Shown here: positions 1 to 7,576 of the stretch, piece after piece
Position numbering within the stretch: the stretch's first letter is position 1
Layout of the letters: each line of letters starts with the position of its first letter
Source: Bacteroidales bacterium UBA5342
GTDB lineage: Bacteria > Bacteroidota > Bacteroidia > Bacteroidales > UBA5342
Direction: 5' to 3'
NCBI GenBank assembly: GCA_002408065.1
Contig: DHQI01000021.1
Location: 1-17,302 of the forward strand
DNA length: 17,302 nt
Notes under the pieces: generated by a model
Told to the model about the DNA's origin: nothing
Database searches by the model: none
The model's input: the letters and a program-made list of their open reading frames with translations, nothing else
Translations under genes and position numbers: made by a program

Positions 1-31
1 ACTGGGGTCTGGGGTGTTTAAACCCCCAGAT
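1..31 (+). repeat. Intergenic hairpin repeat, copy 1 (before unit 1)
   Basis: Arms CTGGGG (9-14) and CCCCAG (24-29) are exact complements around a loop that contains the palindrome GTTTAAAC. The flanking sequence ACTGGGGTCTGGGGTG matches copy 4 near 13986, which reads ACTGGGGGTATGGGGGTG. It lies about 80 bases before the first sulfatase start. Its left part may be cut off by the window edge. Function is unknown; it could be a transcript-end hairpin for an upstream gene, a leader structure, or a mobile repeat remnant. Confidence 0.55.
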
Positions 32-108
32 TAAAAATTGAATTGTTTTGTGGTAAATTGCCACACTCTAAATATAAAATAGTAAATCATTTATAATAAC
101 TTTTTAAA

Positions 109-1542
109 ATGAAAAATAGTTTTATCATCCTTATTGGTTTAGCCTTATCATCACTTTTAGTTTCCTGTAAAGAAGTAGAAAAACAACCAAACATTGTCGT
201 TTTCCTTTGTGACGATTTGGGCTATGGTGATTTGTCCTCTTTTGGTCACCCAACAATCCAAACGCCTAGTCTGGATAAAATGGCGGCATCGGGTATTAAG
301 TTGACCAATTGTTATTCGGCAGCACCAGTCTGTTCTCCTTCACGTGTAGGACTACTTACGGGACGTAGCCCTAACCGCGCTGGAGTCTATGATTATATCC
401 TTAAAGGAGAACCCGGTAATACTAACTTACGCAAGGGTGTTCACTTACAGGAAGATGAAATTACGATTCCGGCATTGCTCAAGACGGTAGGTTACTCGAC
501 GTGTACCGTTGGGAAATGGCACTGTACATCCATTTTTAATTCGCCGGAACAGCCACAGCCTGGTCATTTTGGCTTTGATCATTGGTTGGCTACCCATAAC
601 AATGCAGCGCCAACTCATAAGAATCCTAAAAACTTTGTCCGTAATGGTGAGAAAGTTGGTGAAGTGGATGCCTTTAGCTGTCAGTTTGTGGTCGATGAAG
701 CAATGAATTGGTTAGATAATAAGGAGTCGGATAATCCTTTCTACCTTCAGGTATGGTTTCACGAACCTCACGAACCTATTGCATCTCCAGAAGATCTGGT
801 AGAGAAATACCTTCCAATGAGTGAAAATAGAGAACAAGCGGAGTATTTTGCTAATGTGGAGAATATGGATAAAGCTGTTGGGCGTTTGATGCAATACCTA
901 GAAAAAAATTATGGCGAAAATACCCTTGTGTTATTCTCCTCTGATAATGGTTCTGAGACTTTGAACCGTTATGCTAAAGCCAAGCATTCTTATGGTTCGC
1001 CTGGTGAACTAAAAGGAATGAAACTATGGACCACCGAAGCCGGGTTTAGAGTGCCGGGTATTATCTCATGGATAGGTCAAGAAAGCCATACCGGTACTTC
1101 TGACGCTGTGGTATCATCGCTCGATTTTTTACCTACTTTTTGCGAATTGGCAGGAGCTGATTTGCCAGAGCATGCATTGGATGGTGAATCATTTACCTCT
1201 TTGCTTAAGACCGGAGAGTTTGATCGCGAAAAACCACTGCTTTGGTGTTTTTACAATGCCATTAATGAGCAAAAGGTAGCTATGCGATATGGCGATTGGA
1301 AGATTATGGCGAGATTGAAAAACGAGAAAGGCTATTTGCCTAAAGTAAACAACCTAACGAGTCAAAATGAAGCTATGGTAAAAGGTGCTGAAATGGCTGA
1401 CTTTAGCTTGTATAATATGAAGGTAGATATGAGCGAGTCGGTAGACGTGGCAAATGAAAATCCAGAGGTCCTAAAAGAGATGAAAGAGCTTTTGTATTCA
1501 GAGTATGAAAACTTGCTTAATGATAGCCACATTTGGCGATAA
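109..1542 (+). CDS. Lipoprotein sulfatase 1 (formylglycine-dependent, S1-type)
   Basis: A type I sulfatase of the alkaline-phosphatase superfamily, predicted to hydrolyse sulfate esters on a polysaccharide or oligosaccharide. Residues 1-20 form a lipoprotein signal with lipobox LVSC (Cys20), so it should be lipid-anchored. Metal ligands D35-D36 sit in the motif CDDLGYGD. The FGly signature C75-S-P-S-R79 needs an anaerobic-type or other sulfatase-maturing enzyme, which is not in this window. K136 and H138 lie in GKWH, H221 in HEPHEP, and D279-N280 in SSDNG. The 477-residue length is normal for the family. The usual GKWHLG continues here as GKWHCTS, and THNNAAPTH follows, which suggests a different subfamily from the second sulfatase. 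The start gives a clean signal peptide. The next gene starts 24 bases downstream, so the two are probably co-transcribed. The exact sulfate position and sugar cannot be read from sequence. Confidence 0.93.
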   Translation: MKNSFIILIGLALSSLLVSCKEVEKQPNIVVFLCDDLGYGDLSSFGHPTIQTPSLDKMAASGIKLTNCYSAAPVCSPSRVGLLTGRSPNRAGVYDYILKGEPGNTNLRKGVHLQEDEITIPALLKTVGYSTCTVGKWHCTSIFNSPEQPQPGHFGFDHWLATHNNAAPTHKNPKNFVRNGEKVGEVDAFSCQFVVDEAMNWLDNKESDNPFYLQVWFHEPHEPIASPEDLVEKYLPMSENREQAEYFANVENMDKAVGRLMQYLEKNYGENTLVLFSSDNGSETLNRYAKAKHSYGSPGELKGMKLWTTEAGFRVPGIISWIGQESHTGTSDAVVSSLDFLPTFCELAGADLPEHALDGESFTSLLKTGEFDREKPLLWCFYNAINEQKVAMRYGDWKIMARLKNEKGYLPKVNNLTSQNEAMVKGAEMADFSLYNMKVDMSESVDVANENPEVLKEMKELLYSEYENLLNDSHIWR

Positions 1543-1566
1543 AGAATATACGATAAAATACTAAAA

Positions 1567-4155
1567 ATGAAACCTATGAAATCTAGAGTGTTAATAATCA
1601 CACTTCTTGTGCTGGCAGGTATCATTTCTGCGCAAAGCAATAGTGCCGGATGGCCAGTATTGAAAACATATGACCAAGAGCATATCCAAAAAATTAAAAT
1701 GCCCGTAGGAGGTATTGGTACCGGAACCATTTCCCTGACAGGTCGCGGATCTTTAGAAGACTGGGAAATTATGAACCGTCCGGCTAAAGGCTTCAACCCA
1801 ACGCTTGAAAACTGGGGACCAGTACGCGAGAAAGGACCATTCTTTGCTATTTATATCGAGGATGGAGAAGGGAAGACGCATACCCGTTTGTTAGAAGGTA
1901 TGCCTGATGAGTCTAACTATGAATCGGCTAATGGCGCATTGGCCAATCAAATTGGTTTACCACGCTTTGGACATGCCGAATTTAAGACGGCTTACCCTTT
2001 CGGACAGGCCATCTTAAGTGATGATGTGCTTCCGGTAGAGGTGGTAGTTGGTGCTTTTAATCCACTGATCCCGGGTGATGTGGATAATAGCAGTATCCCA
2101 ATGATGGTGCTCAGTTATAAAGTTAAAAATACCAGTTCAAAAGATATTAGCATCTCTTTGTCCGGTACTATCCAGAACTTTATCGGTTTTGACGGTACAC
2201 GAGGCAAAGCCATTAAAAACATCAATACTATTCGTGAAGAGAATGGACTGAAAGGCATTCATTATAGCTCAAACGGTGTTGACCCGGAAAGCGAGCAATG
2301 GGGAACAATGAGTTTTGTGTCTCTGAACGAAGGCCAAACGACCTACCGTACGGCTTGGCAGAAGAAAACCGGGCGTTGGGATAAGAAGCGTTTGGATTTT
2401 TGGGATGATTTTAGCGAAGATGGCGTGCTGGAACCTCGCGAAAATGATGAAGCCAATGCACCAATGGGCTCTATGGCGGTGAAAACAACTTTGAAAGCAG
2501 GGGAAGAAAAAAACTTTCGTTTCCTGATAGCGTGGCACTTTCCCAATCGTCAAACTTGGGATAAACCAGGGTTTCAGAAAATGATAAAACAAACAATGGG
2601 AAATTATTATGCAACACTGTATGATGATTCCTGGGATGTAATAACGAAAACACTACCACAGCTTCCTGCTTTGGAAGAAAAGACGAAATTATTTGTCAAT
2701 TCTTTAATAGAAAGTGATATCCCTGAAGAAATCAAAGAAGCTTCTTTATTCAATCTAGCCCACCTGCGTACACAGTTAGCTTTCCGTATTAAAACGGGAC
2801 AGTTGCTAGGATGGGAAGGTATTTTTGATGATCGCGGTAGCTGCTTTGGATCTTGTACGCACGTGTGGAACTACGAACAAACTACGGCATTTCTATTTGG
2901 TGAACTTGCTAAAACAATGCGTGAAGTTGAGTATAAATACGCTACTGATGATGAAGGAATGATGAGCTTCAGAGCCTATTTACCTTTAGACTCTGCTCAA
3001 AAATGGAACAAAGCAGCGGCTGATGGCCAGATGGGTTGTGTGATGAAGTTTTATCGTGATTGGCAACTATCAGGCGATGATGCTTTCCTAAAAGAGCATT
3101 GGCCCAAGGTGAAACAATCGCTTGAGTTTTGTTGGATACCCGGAGGATGGGATGCCGATAAAAACGGCGTGATGGAAGGTTCGCAACACAACACGATGGA
3201 TGTGGAGTATTTTGGTCCTAACCCGCAAATGGGATTTTGGTACTTGGGGGCCTTAAAAGCAGCCAGTGAAATGGCCAGCTATTTAGGCGATAAGAAATTT
3301 GCCAAGACTTGCGATCAGCTCTATGCACAGGGTTCAGCGTGGATGGACGCCAACTTATTTAATGGTGAGTATTATGTGCAACATATACAGCCTCCAATGT
3401 CAGCCGACAATGTGGCACCATCACTCTTAGGAGCTACAAGCGGATCTAAAGCCATAGATCTTACTTCTCCTGATTATCAGTTGGGTGAAGGCGTTTTGGT
3501 CGATCAATTGATAGGGCAGGTTTTTGCGCATATTGTAGGTTTAGGTTATTTGGCCGATGAGGCTAAGGTGAAGAAAACCACCGCTTCTATTATGAAGTAC
3601 AACTATATGGACAAGATGTATGCCCACGCCAACTTTCACCGCTCATATGCAATGGGTGATGAATCGGCACTACTGATGGCAGCTTATCCGGGTGAGCGCC
3701 CTGAAAAACCCTTCCCATATTTTACGGAAGTAATGACGGGCTTTGAGTATACTGCAGCTATTGGTATGTTACAAGAAGGCCAAACAGAGGATGGTCTAAA
3801 GTGCATTCGCAACATACGCGATCGTTACGATGGCAAAAAACGTAGTCCTTTTAACGAAGCAGAATGTGGTCACCACTATTCACGTGCTATGATAGCTTGG
3901 GCGGGGGTATTGGTGACATCTAATTTCCAATATTCAGCAGTAGAAAAGTCGATGTCGTTTACCTCTGAGCCGGGAACTTATTTCTGGAGTAACGGTTACG
4001 CTTGGGGGACGTGTAATGTTAAAGAAAACGGTGCCGAATTAACCGTTCTATCAGGCGAAGTAGAATTAGATAGCTTCTCTTTAGACGGACTCGGAACTAA
4101 GAAACTGAAAGGGAAAATGATCTCTAGTGGAGAAAGCCTGAATATTGAAATATAA
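1567..4155 (+). CDS. GH116-type glycosidase, paralog 1
   Basis: An exo-acting glycosidase related to family GH116 (the former DUF608; relatives include GBA2-like glucosylceramidases, beta-glucosidases and beta-xylosidases). The start has two in-frame ATGs (1567 and 1576). Either gives a signal peptide ending near SAQS, so the enzyme is probably periplasmic. Residues about 40-340 form the N-terminal beta-rich domain, opening with the family hallmark PVGGIGTGTISL. Residues about 370-790 are the helical barrel. By comparison with characterised GH116 enzymes, E437 in THVWNYEQ is the likely nucleophile and D545 in SQHNTMDVEYFGPNP the likely acid/base. About 60 further residues form a small beta-rich C-terminal tail. 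Residue 862 is the last, close to family size. It follows sulfatase 1 by 24 bases. Paralog 2 at 11108 shares both catalytic motifs and the tail. Sugar specificity is unknown; beta-glucose, beta-xylose and GlcNAc are all known in the family. Confidence 0.88.
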   Translation: MKPMKSRVLIITLLVLAGIISAQSNSAGWPVLKTYDQEHIQKIKMPVGGIGTGTISLTGRGSLEDWEIMNRPAKGFNPTLENWGPVREKGPFFAIYIEDGEGKTHTRLLEGMPDESNYESANGALANQIGLPRFGHAEFKTAYPFGQAILSDDVLPVEVVVGAFNPLIPGDVDNSSIPMMVLSYKVKNTSSKDISISLSGTIQNFIGFDGTRGKAIKNINTIREENGLKGIHYSSNGVDPESEQWGTMSFVSLNEGQTTYRTAWQKKTGRWDKKRLDFWDDFSEDGVLEPRENDEANAPMGSMAVKTTLKAGEEKNFRFLIAWHFPNRQTWDKPGFQKMIKQTMGNYYATLYDDSWDVITKTLPQLPALEEKTKLFVNSLIESDIPEEIKEASLFNLAHLRTQLAFRIKTGQLLGWEGIFDDRGSCFGSCTHVWNYEQTTAFLFGELAKTMREVEYKYATDDEGMMSFRAYLPLDSAQKWNKAAADGQMGCVMKFYRDWQLSGDDAFLKEHWPKVKQSLEFCWIPGGWDADKNGVMEGSQHNTMDVEYFGPNPQMGFWYLGALKAASEMASYLGDKKFAKTCDQLYAQGSAWMDANLFNGEYYVQHIQPPMSADNVAPSLLGATSGSKAIDLTSPDYQLGEGVLVDQLIGQVFAHIVGLGYLADEAKVKKTTASIMKYNYMDKMYAHANFHRSYAMGDESALLMAAYPGERPEKPFPYFTEVMTGFEYTAAIGMLQEGQTEDGLKCIRNIRDRYDGKKRSPFNEAECGHHYSRAMIAWAGVLVTSNFQYSAVEKSMSFTSEPGTYFWSNGYAWGTCNVKENGAELTVLSGEVELDSFSLDGLGTKKLKGKMISSGESLNIEI

Positions 4156-4195
4156 ATATTGACGGGTGAAGTTATACTTTGCAGGGAGTATTTTT

Positions 4196-4401
4196 TCCGC
4201 CTTTGAAAGTAGGCGTTAAGAAAATTGAAGAAATGGAACGTTAAGAAATTTTGGCTGTTTGAGGACGAAGGACGAGTTTCAAAATTTTAGTGGAATGGAG
4301 TCAATTTTTAGCCTAGTTTCAACAGCGGCGGCGTTTTTGGTTACTTTTTGCGCTGTAGCAAAAAGTGACTTCAGGGTATGGGGCTGCATAAGCCCCAAAC
4401 G
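4196..4401 (+). repeat. 206-bp direct repeat, left copy (holds hairpin copy 2)
   Basis: This stretch matches 10861-11065 along its whole length, with five differences by my alignment: four substitutions and one single-base indel. It contains two perfect hairpins. One has arms ACTTTTTGC and GCAAAAAGT (4343-4366), and the other has arms GGGGCT and AGCCCC (4380-4396) followed by AAACG. The gap 4156-4440 holds this repeat and no gene. Any reading frame through it is broken: the frame starting with TTG at 4225 stops after about 21 codons. The repeat ends 40 bases before the sulfatase 2 start. Confidence 0.9.
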
Positions 4402-4440
4402 GAAAAAATTTGAATAAAGATTAAGAGAAAAAATGTTATA

Positions 4441-5841
4441 ATGAAACAAATCATATACATACTTACAGCGCTAATCTTAGCCTCTTGTAGCTTTAAAAAA
4501 GAAGAAAAACCTAACCTTGTCATCATCTTCACCGATGATCAAGGTTACGGCGACCTGAGCTGTTTTGGTGGTACAAAGGTCTACACGCCAAACATTGACC
4601 AAATGGCTGAAGAAGGAGCGCGGTTGACAAGTTTTTATGTAGCTGCGCCTTTGTGTACACCATCCAGGGCGGCATTGATGACCGGATGTTATCCGCGACG
4701 TGTAAGTATGGAGCCACCTTCAAGCTTAACCATTGATGCTCCGAATTTACCCAAAGATAAAAGATTTCCGGTGTGTCTGGCTGCTGATGGCCATGGTCTG
4801 AATCCCGATGAAATAACCATAGCTGAGGTAGCACAGTCGGTAGGTTACCGCACAGGGATGTTTGGGAAGTGGCATCTGGGAGATCAAGCTGAGTTTTTAC
4901 CGACTAAACAGGGTTTCGAAGAATATTTTGGCATTCCTTATAGTCACGATATCACACCGCGCCATGCCCGTCAAAAATATTTTAACTTTCCTCCCTTGCC
5001 AATGTTGGAAATGGATAAGGTCATAGAATTGGATCCGGATAAGAACTATCTGACTAGAAGAATAACGGAGCGGGCAGTGAAGTTTATAAAAGATCATAAA
5101 GAGGAGAACTTTCTTCTGTATGTGGCTCACCCGATTCCGCACGGACCTCAGGCGGCTTCTGCTGAGGCCAAAGAAGCCTATAAGCAAGTATTGGACGGTG
5201 GTGTAAAGGCAGATAATAATATCTATTCAACAGCCATATATGAAATTGATTGGTCGGTCGGTCAAATTTTAAATGAATTAAAACAACAGGGCATTGATGA
5301 CAATACATTAGTGCTATTTACCAGTGATAATGGCGCTACCCGCAAGGGGAATACAAAACCTTTGCGTGGCTACAAAGGACAAACATTAGAAGGCGGAATG
5401 CGTATGCCTACCGTTATTCGTTGGCCTGAGAAAATTACCGCTGGTAATGACATTGATGAGCTAATGACCACGATGGATATTTTGCCAACCTTTGCCAACT
5501 TAGTGGGAGCTGACTTGCCACCAGATCGTATCATCGATGGTAAAGACATTTTGCCCGTATTATTAGACGGTGCAGAGAGTCCCTATGAGTATTTCTTTTA
5601 CTCGCATTGGGGTATCTTGGAAGCCGTGCGTTGGCAGGACTGGAAGTTACGCATTGTAAAAGATGAAGTAGCGCTTTATAACCTTAAAACAGATATTGCG
5701 GAGCAAAAAAATCTTAAAGATCAGTACCCGGAAATTGTAGCTAAGCTAATGGGTGCAATGGCTAATTTTGAGAAAGAGATTAACGAAAATGCACGACCTG
5801 TTGGTCACGTTGATAATCCGGTGGCTTTAACAATGGAGTAG
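4441..5841 (+). CDS. Lipoprotein sulfatase 2 (formylglycine-dependent, S1-type)
   Basis: A second type I sulfatase predicted to desulfate a sugar at the cell envelope. Residues 1-16 form a lipoprotein signal with lipobox LASC (Cys16). Metal-binding D32-D33 lie in FTDDQGYGD, FGly Cys72 in C-T-P-S-R (72-76), K143 and H145 in GKWHLGD, H230 and H234 in HPIPHGP, and D296-N297 in SDNGATRKG. The 466-residue length is typical. The motif set is the canonical arylsulfatase/galactosamine-sulfatase-like pattern and clearly differs from sulfatase 1, so the two probably attack different sulfate positions or sugars (inference). It opens unit 2, 40 bases after the 206-bp repeat. A 61-base gap separates it from the first GH30-like gene, somewhat longer than the other gaps in the unit, but no terminator is visible there. 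Confidence 0.93.
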   Translation: MKQIIYILTALILASCSFKKEEKPNLVIIFTDDQGYGDLSCFGGTKVYTPNIDQMAEEGARLTSFYVAAPLCTPSRAALMTGCYPRRVSMEPPSSLTIDAPNLPKDKRFPVCLAADGHGLNPDEITIAEVAQSVGYRTGMFGKWHLGDQAEFLPTKQGFEEYFGIPYSHDITPRHARQKYFNFPPLPMLEMDKVIELDPDKNYLTRRITERAVKFIKDHKEENFLLYVAHPIPHGPQAASAEAKEAYKQVLDGGVKADNNIYSTAIYEIDWSVGQILNELKQQGIDDNTLVLFTSDNGATRKGNTKPLRGYKGQTLEGGMRMPTVIRWPEKITAGNDIDELMTTMDILPTFANLVGADLPPDRIIDGKDILPVLLDGAESPYEYFFYSHWGILEAVRWQDWKLRIVKDEVALYNLKTDIAEQKNLKDQYPEIVAKLMGAMANFEKEINENARPVGHVDNPVALTME

Positions 5842-5902
5842 TTGTATTGTCTTGTTATTGATAGGAATATGAATTTTTAAAATATAATTGTATATAGTTA
5901 TT

Positions 5903-7552
5903 ATGAAATTAAGTGTTAATATAATGAAGAGTGTATACCTATACTTTGCTTTTATAGTCATAAGTCCCACACTTCTGGGTGCTCAGGCTATATTTGTATA
6001 TGCTACAGATGTTAAGCAAAAGATAGATATGATGGGAGGGGATATGGAGCGTAGCTCTAAAGCGGTTCAAAATATTCCTAATACTGAGGACGTGATTCAG
6101 TGGGGTTTTGGTGATATTAATTTCAACTATTGTCGCGTAGAGTTTGATAAAAATCAGGAGCTCACTGAAGGGGTGAAGAATTGGGCATTTTATGACAAAC
6201 AAGTGGCGACGATGAAGCAGATAAAAGCTATTAACCCAGATATTAAATTCTATGCTACTATGAGATCGGATTATAATGGCTACAAAATGGGTAATAGAAA
6301 TAACCTTCCTACCTTTATTTACGACTATGCTTACGATAAAACGACAGAGACATATATAGGCACAAAATCATTGGATCTCAATAAATATGCCATTTTTCTA
6401 GCTGATTATTTAGAATATATGCACAATCAGGGGCTGACTATTCATACCTTGGCTACTCATAAAGAGTGGTCAGCTGTTGTGAATGCTGCAAAATCTCGAG
6501 ATATTATTAACAAGCTAAAAACCGAGTGTGCTTCTAGAAACGTACCTATGCCTGAGATGAATGACCCGGGATCTTGGAGTATGGCTGCTGGTCTTAGTTT
6601 TATGAAAAGTGTTGCTAACTTGGGGACACAAGATTTGTATGCCGGTTTTTCAAGCCATGAATATGCTTCTAATGATACACCTGAACAGGAATGGCCAGTC
6701 TTAGTGGCCCAGGCTGCTTCTATGGGCAAAAAACTATATCAAGATGAGACTATTACGGGTACATCTACTGATGGTGTAGCGCCAACATATCGTTATGCTC
6801 AGCGCGCTGTTCTTTATCAGTCGGGACTATCTGGTGAGATTTTCTTTGAAATATGGAACCGTGGTATCAGTAGCGAAGTACGTGCTATTAATTGGAAGAA
6901 TAATGGGACTGCCTACAAGCTTAATGGCTACTATATTATGAAGCATTTCGCAAACACTGTTGTGGATAATTATTATGTAAAAACAACGCTTCAAAATGTC
7001 ATTGATGGAGGATTTTCTGCCAAGCAATATGGTGGAGTATCTACTATGGCATTCCGCAAAGGAAAAGTTATGACTCTATGGGTGATAAATCACACATCAG
7101 CGAAACAAAGTACAGTTGACTACCCGGAAATGAGCATCAAAGTAAATAGCCCTATTGCTAGTAATGTTCAACGAAGATATTGGCATGAAGATGTGGGCAT
7201 AGAAGGGCCTGTAGATATGATTGTGCCGACGTCTGCTTATGAATTTAAAGCAGATATTAAGGAGAATAGCATTAATGCTTTTACCTTTTATGTAAATGAC
7301 AATGTGTTATCTATTGATGAAAATGAGGAGGTGGACAATCGGATGTTTATTGATACTGTTGTTAAAAATGAATTACTGTCTGAGCAAGATATACAGTCTT
7401 ATCATATCATCAACTTGAATGGGACAGTCTTGAAATCTGGAGACGAATACACATCGAGTATTGATGTTTCAAACCTGCCAACTGGTGTTTATATTATTCA
7501 GGGCTATACCTCAGAACAAAAGATGTTTACACAAAAGTTTATTAAGCAATAA
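5903..7552 (+). CDS. Clan GH-A (GH30-like) glycosidase with T9SS-like tail, paralog A
   Basis: Probably a secreted polysaccharide hydrolase with a TIM-barrel fold. I chose ATG 5903 over an upstream in-frame TTG (5888) because it aligns with the start of paralog B and gives a normal signal peptide ending near GAQA. The region KIDMMGGDMERS resembles the GH30 opening (IDGFGG-type), followed by NPDIKFYATMRSDY. Candidate catalytic residues, placed by analogy, are E188 in THKEWS (acid/base) and E282 in YQDET (nucleophile). A beta-sandwich accessory domain spans about 370-465. The last ~75 residues resemble a type A T9SS sorting domain (IDVSNLPTGVYIIQGY, ending MFTQKFIKQ), but the usual YPNP opening is replaced by FIDTVVKNELL. 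It carries a 12-residue longer loop than paralog B at about residues 130-160. The family assignment is uncertain; another clan GH-A family is possible. Confidence 0.75.
   Translation: MKLSVNIMKSVYLYFAFIVISPTLLGAQAIFVYATDVKQKIDMMGGDMERSSKAVQNIPNTEDVIQWGFGDINFNYCRVEFDKNQELTEGVKNWAFYDKQVATMKQIKAINPDIKFYATMRSDYNGYKMGNRNNLPTFIYDYAYDKTTETYIGTKSLDLNKYAIFLADYLEYMHNQGLTIHTLATHKEWSAVVNAAKSRDIINKLKTECASRNVPMPEMNDPGSWSMAAGLSFMKSVANLGTQDLYAGFSSHEYASNDTPEQEWPVLVAQAASMGKKLYQDETITGTSTDGVAPTYRYAQRAVLYQSGLSGEIFFEIWNRGISSEVRAINWKNNGTAYKLNGYYIMKHFANTVVDNYYVKTTLQNVIDGGFSAKQYGGVSTMAFRKGKVMTLWVINHTSAKQSTVDYPEMSIKVNSPIASNVQRRYWHEDVGIEGPVDMIVPTSAYEFKADIKENSINAFTFYVNDNVLSIDENEEVDNRMFIDTVVKNELLSEQDIQSYHIINLNGTVLKSGDEYTSSIDVSNLPTGVYIIQGYTSEQKMFTQKFIKQ
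6146..6246 (+). repeat. Near-identical 101-bp tract shared with paralog B
   Basis: This coding stretch matches 7820-7920 at all but two positions by direct comparison, while sequence on either side differs at many synonymous positions. It encodes the strand around KNWAFYDKQVATMKQIK. It is a direct repeat 1674 bases apart, suited to gene conversion or unequal crossover between the two paralogs. Confidence 0.8.
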
Positions 7553-7576
7553 TTAATATTAAATCTTTCTTTTTTT

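Noticed and set aside
1362..1796. 144-codon minus-strand frame across the sulfatase 1 / GH116 junction
   Set aside because: It is antisense to two well-supported genes with clear catalytic motifs, and its peptide has no recognisable family features.
4156..4195. Promoter-like text TATACTTTGCA after GH116 paralog 1
   Set aside because: It resembles a -7 box only with a missing base, and no TTG lies at suitable spacing upstream.
4343..4366. Hairpin with arms ACTTTTTGC/GCAAAAAGT as an intrinsic terminator
   Set aside because: The stem is perfect, but it is AT-rich and no T-run follows it on the + strand; the match at 11007-11030 shows that it belongs to the repeat rather than to a specific gene end.
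5888..5902. Upstream TTG start for GH30-like paralog A
   Set aside because: ATG 5903 aligns with the start of paralog B and leaves a cleaner signal peptide; nothing supports use of the TTG.
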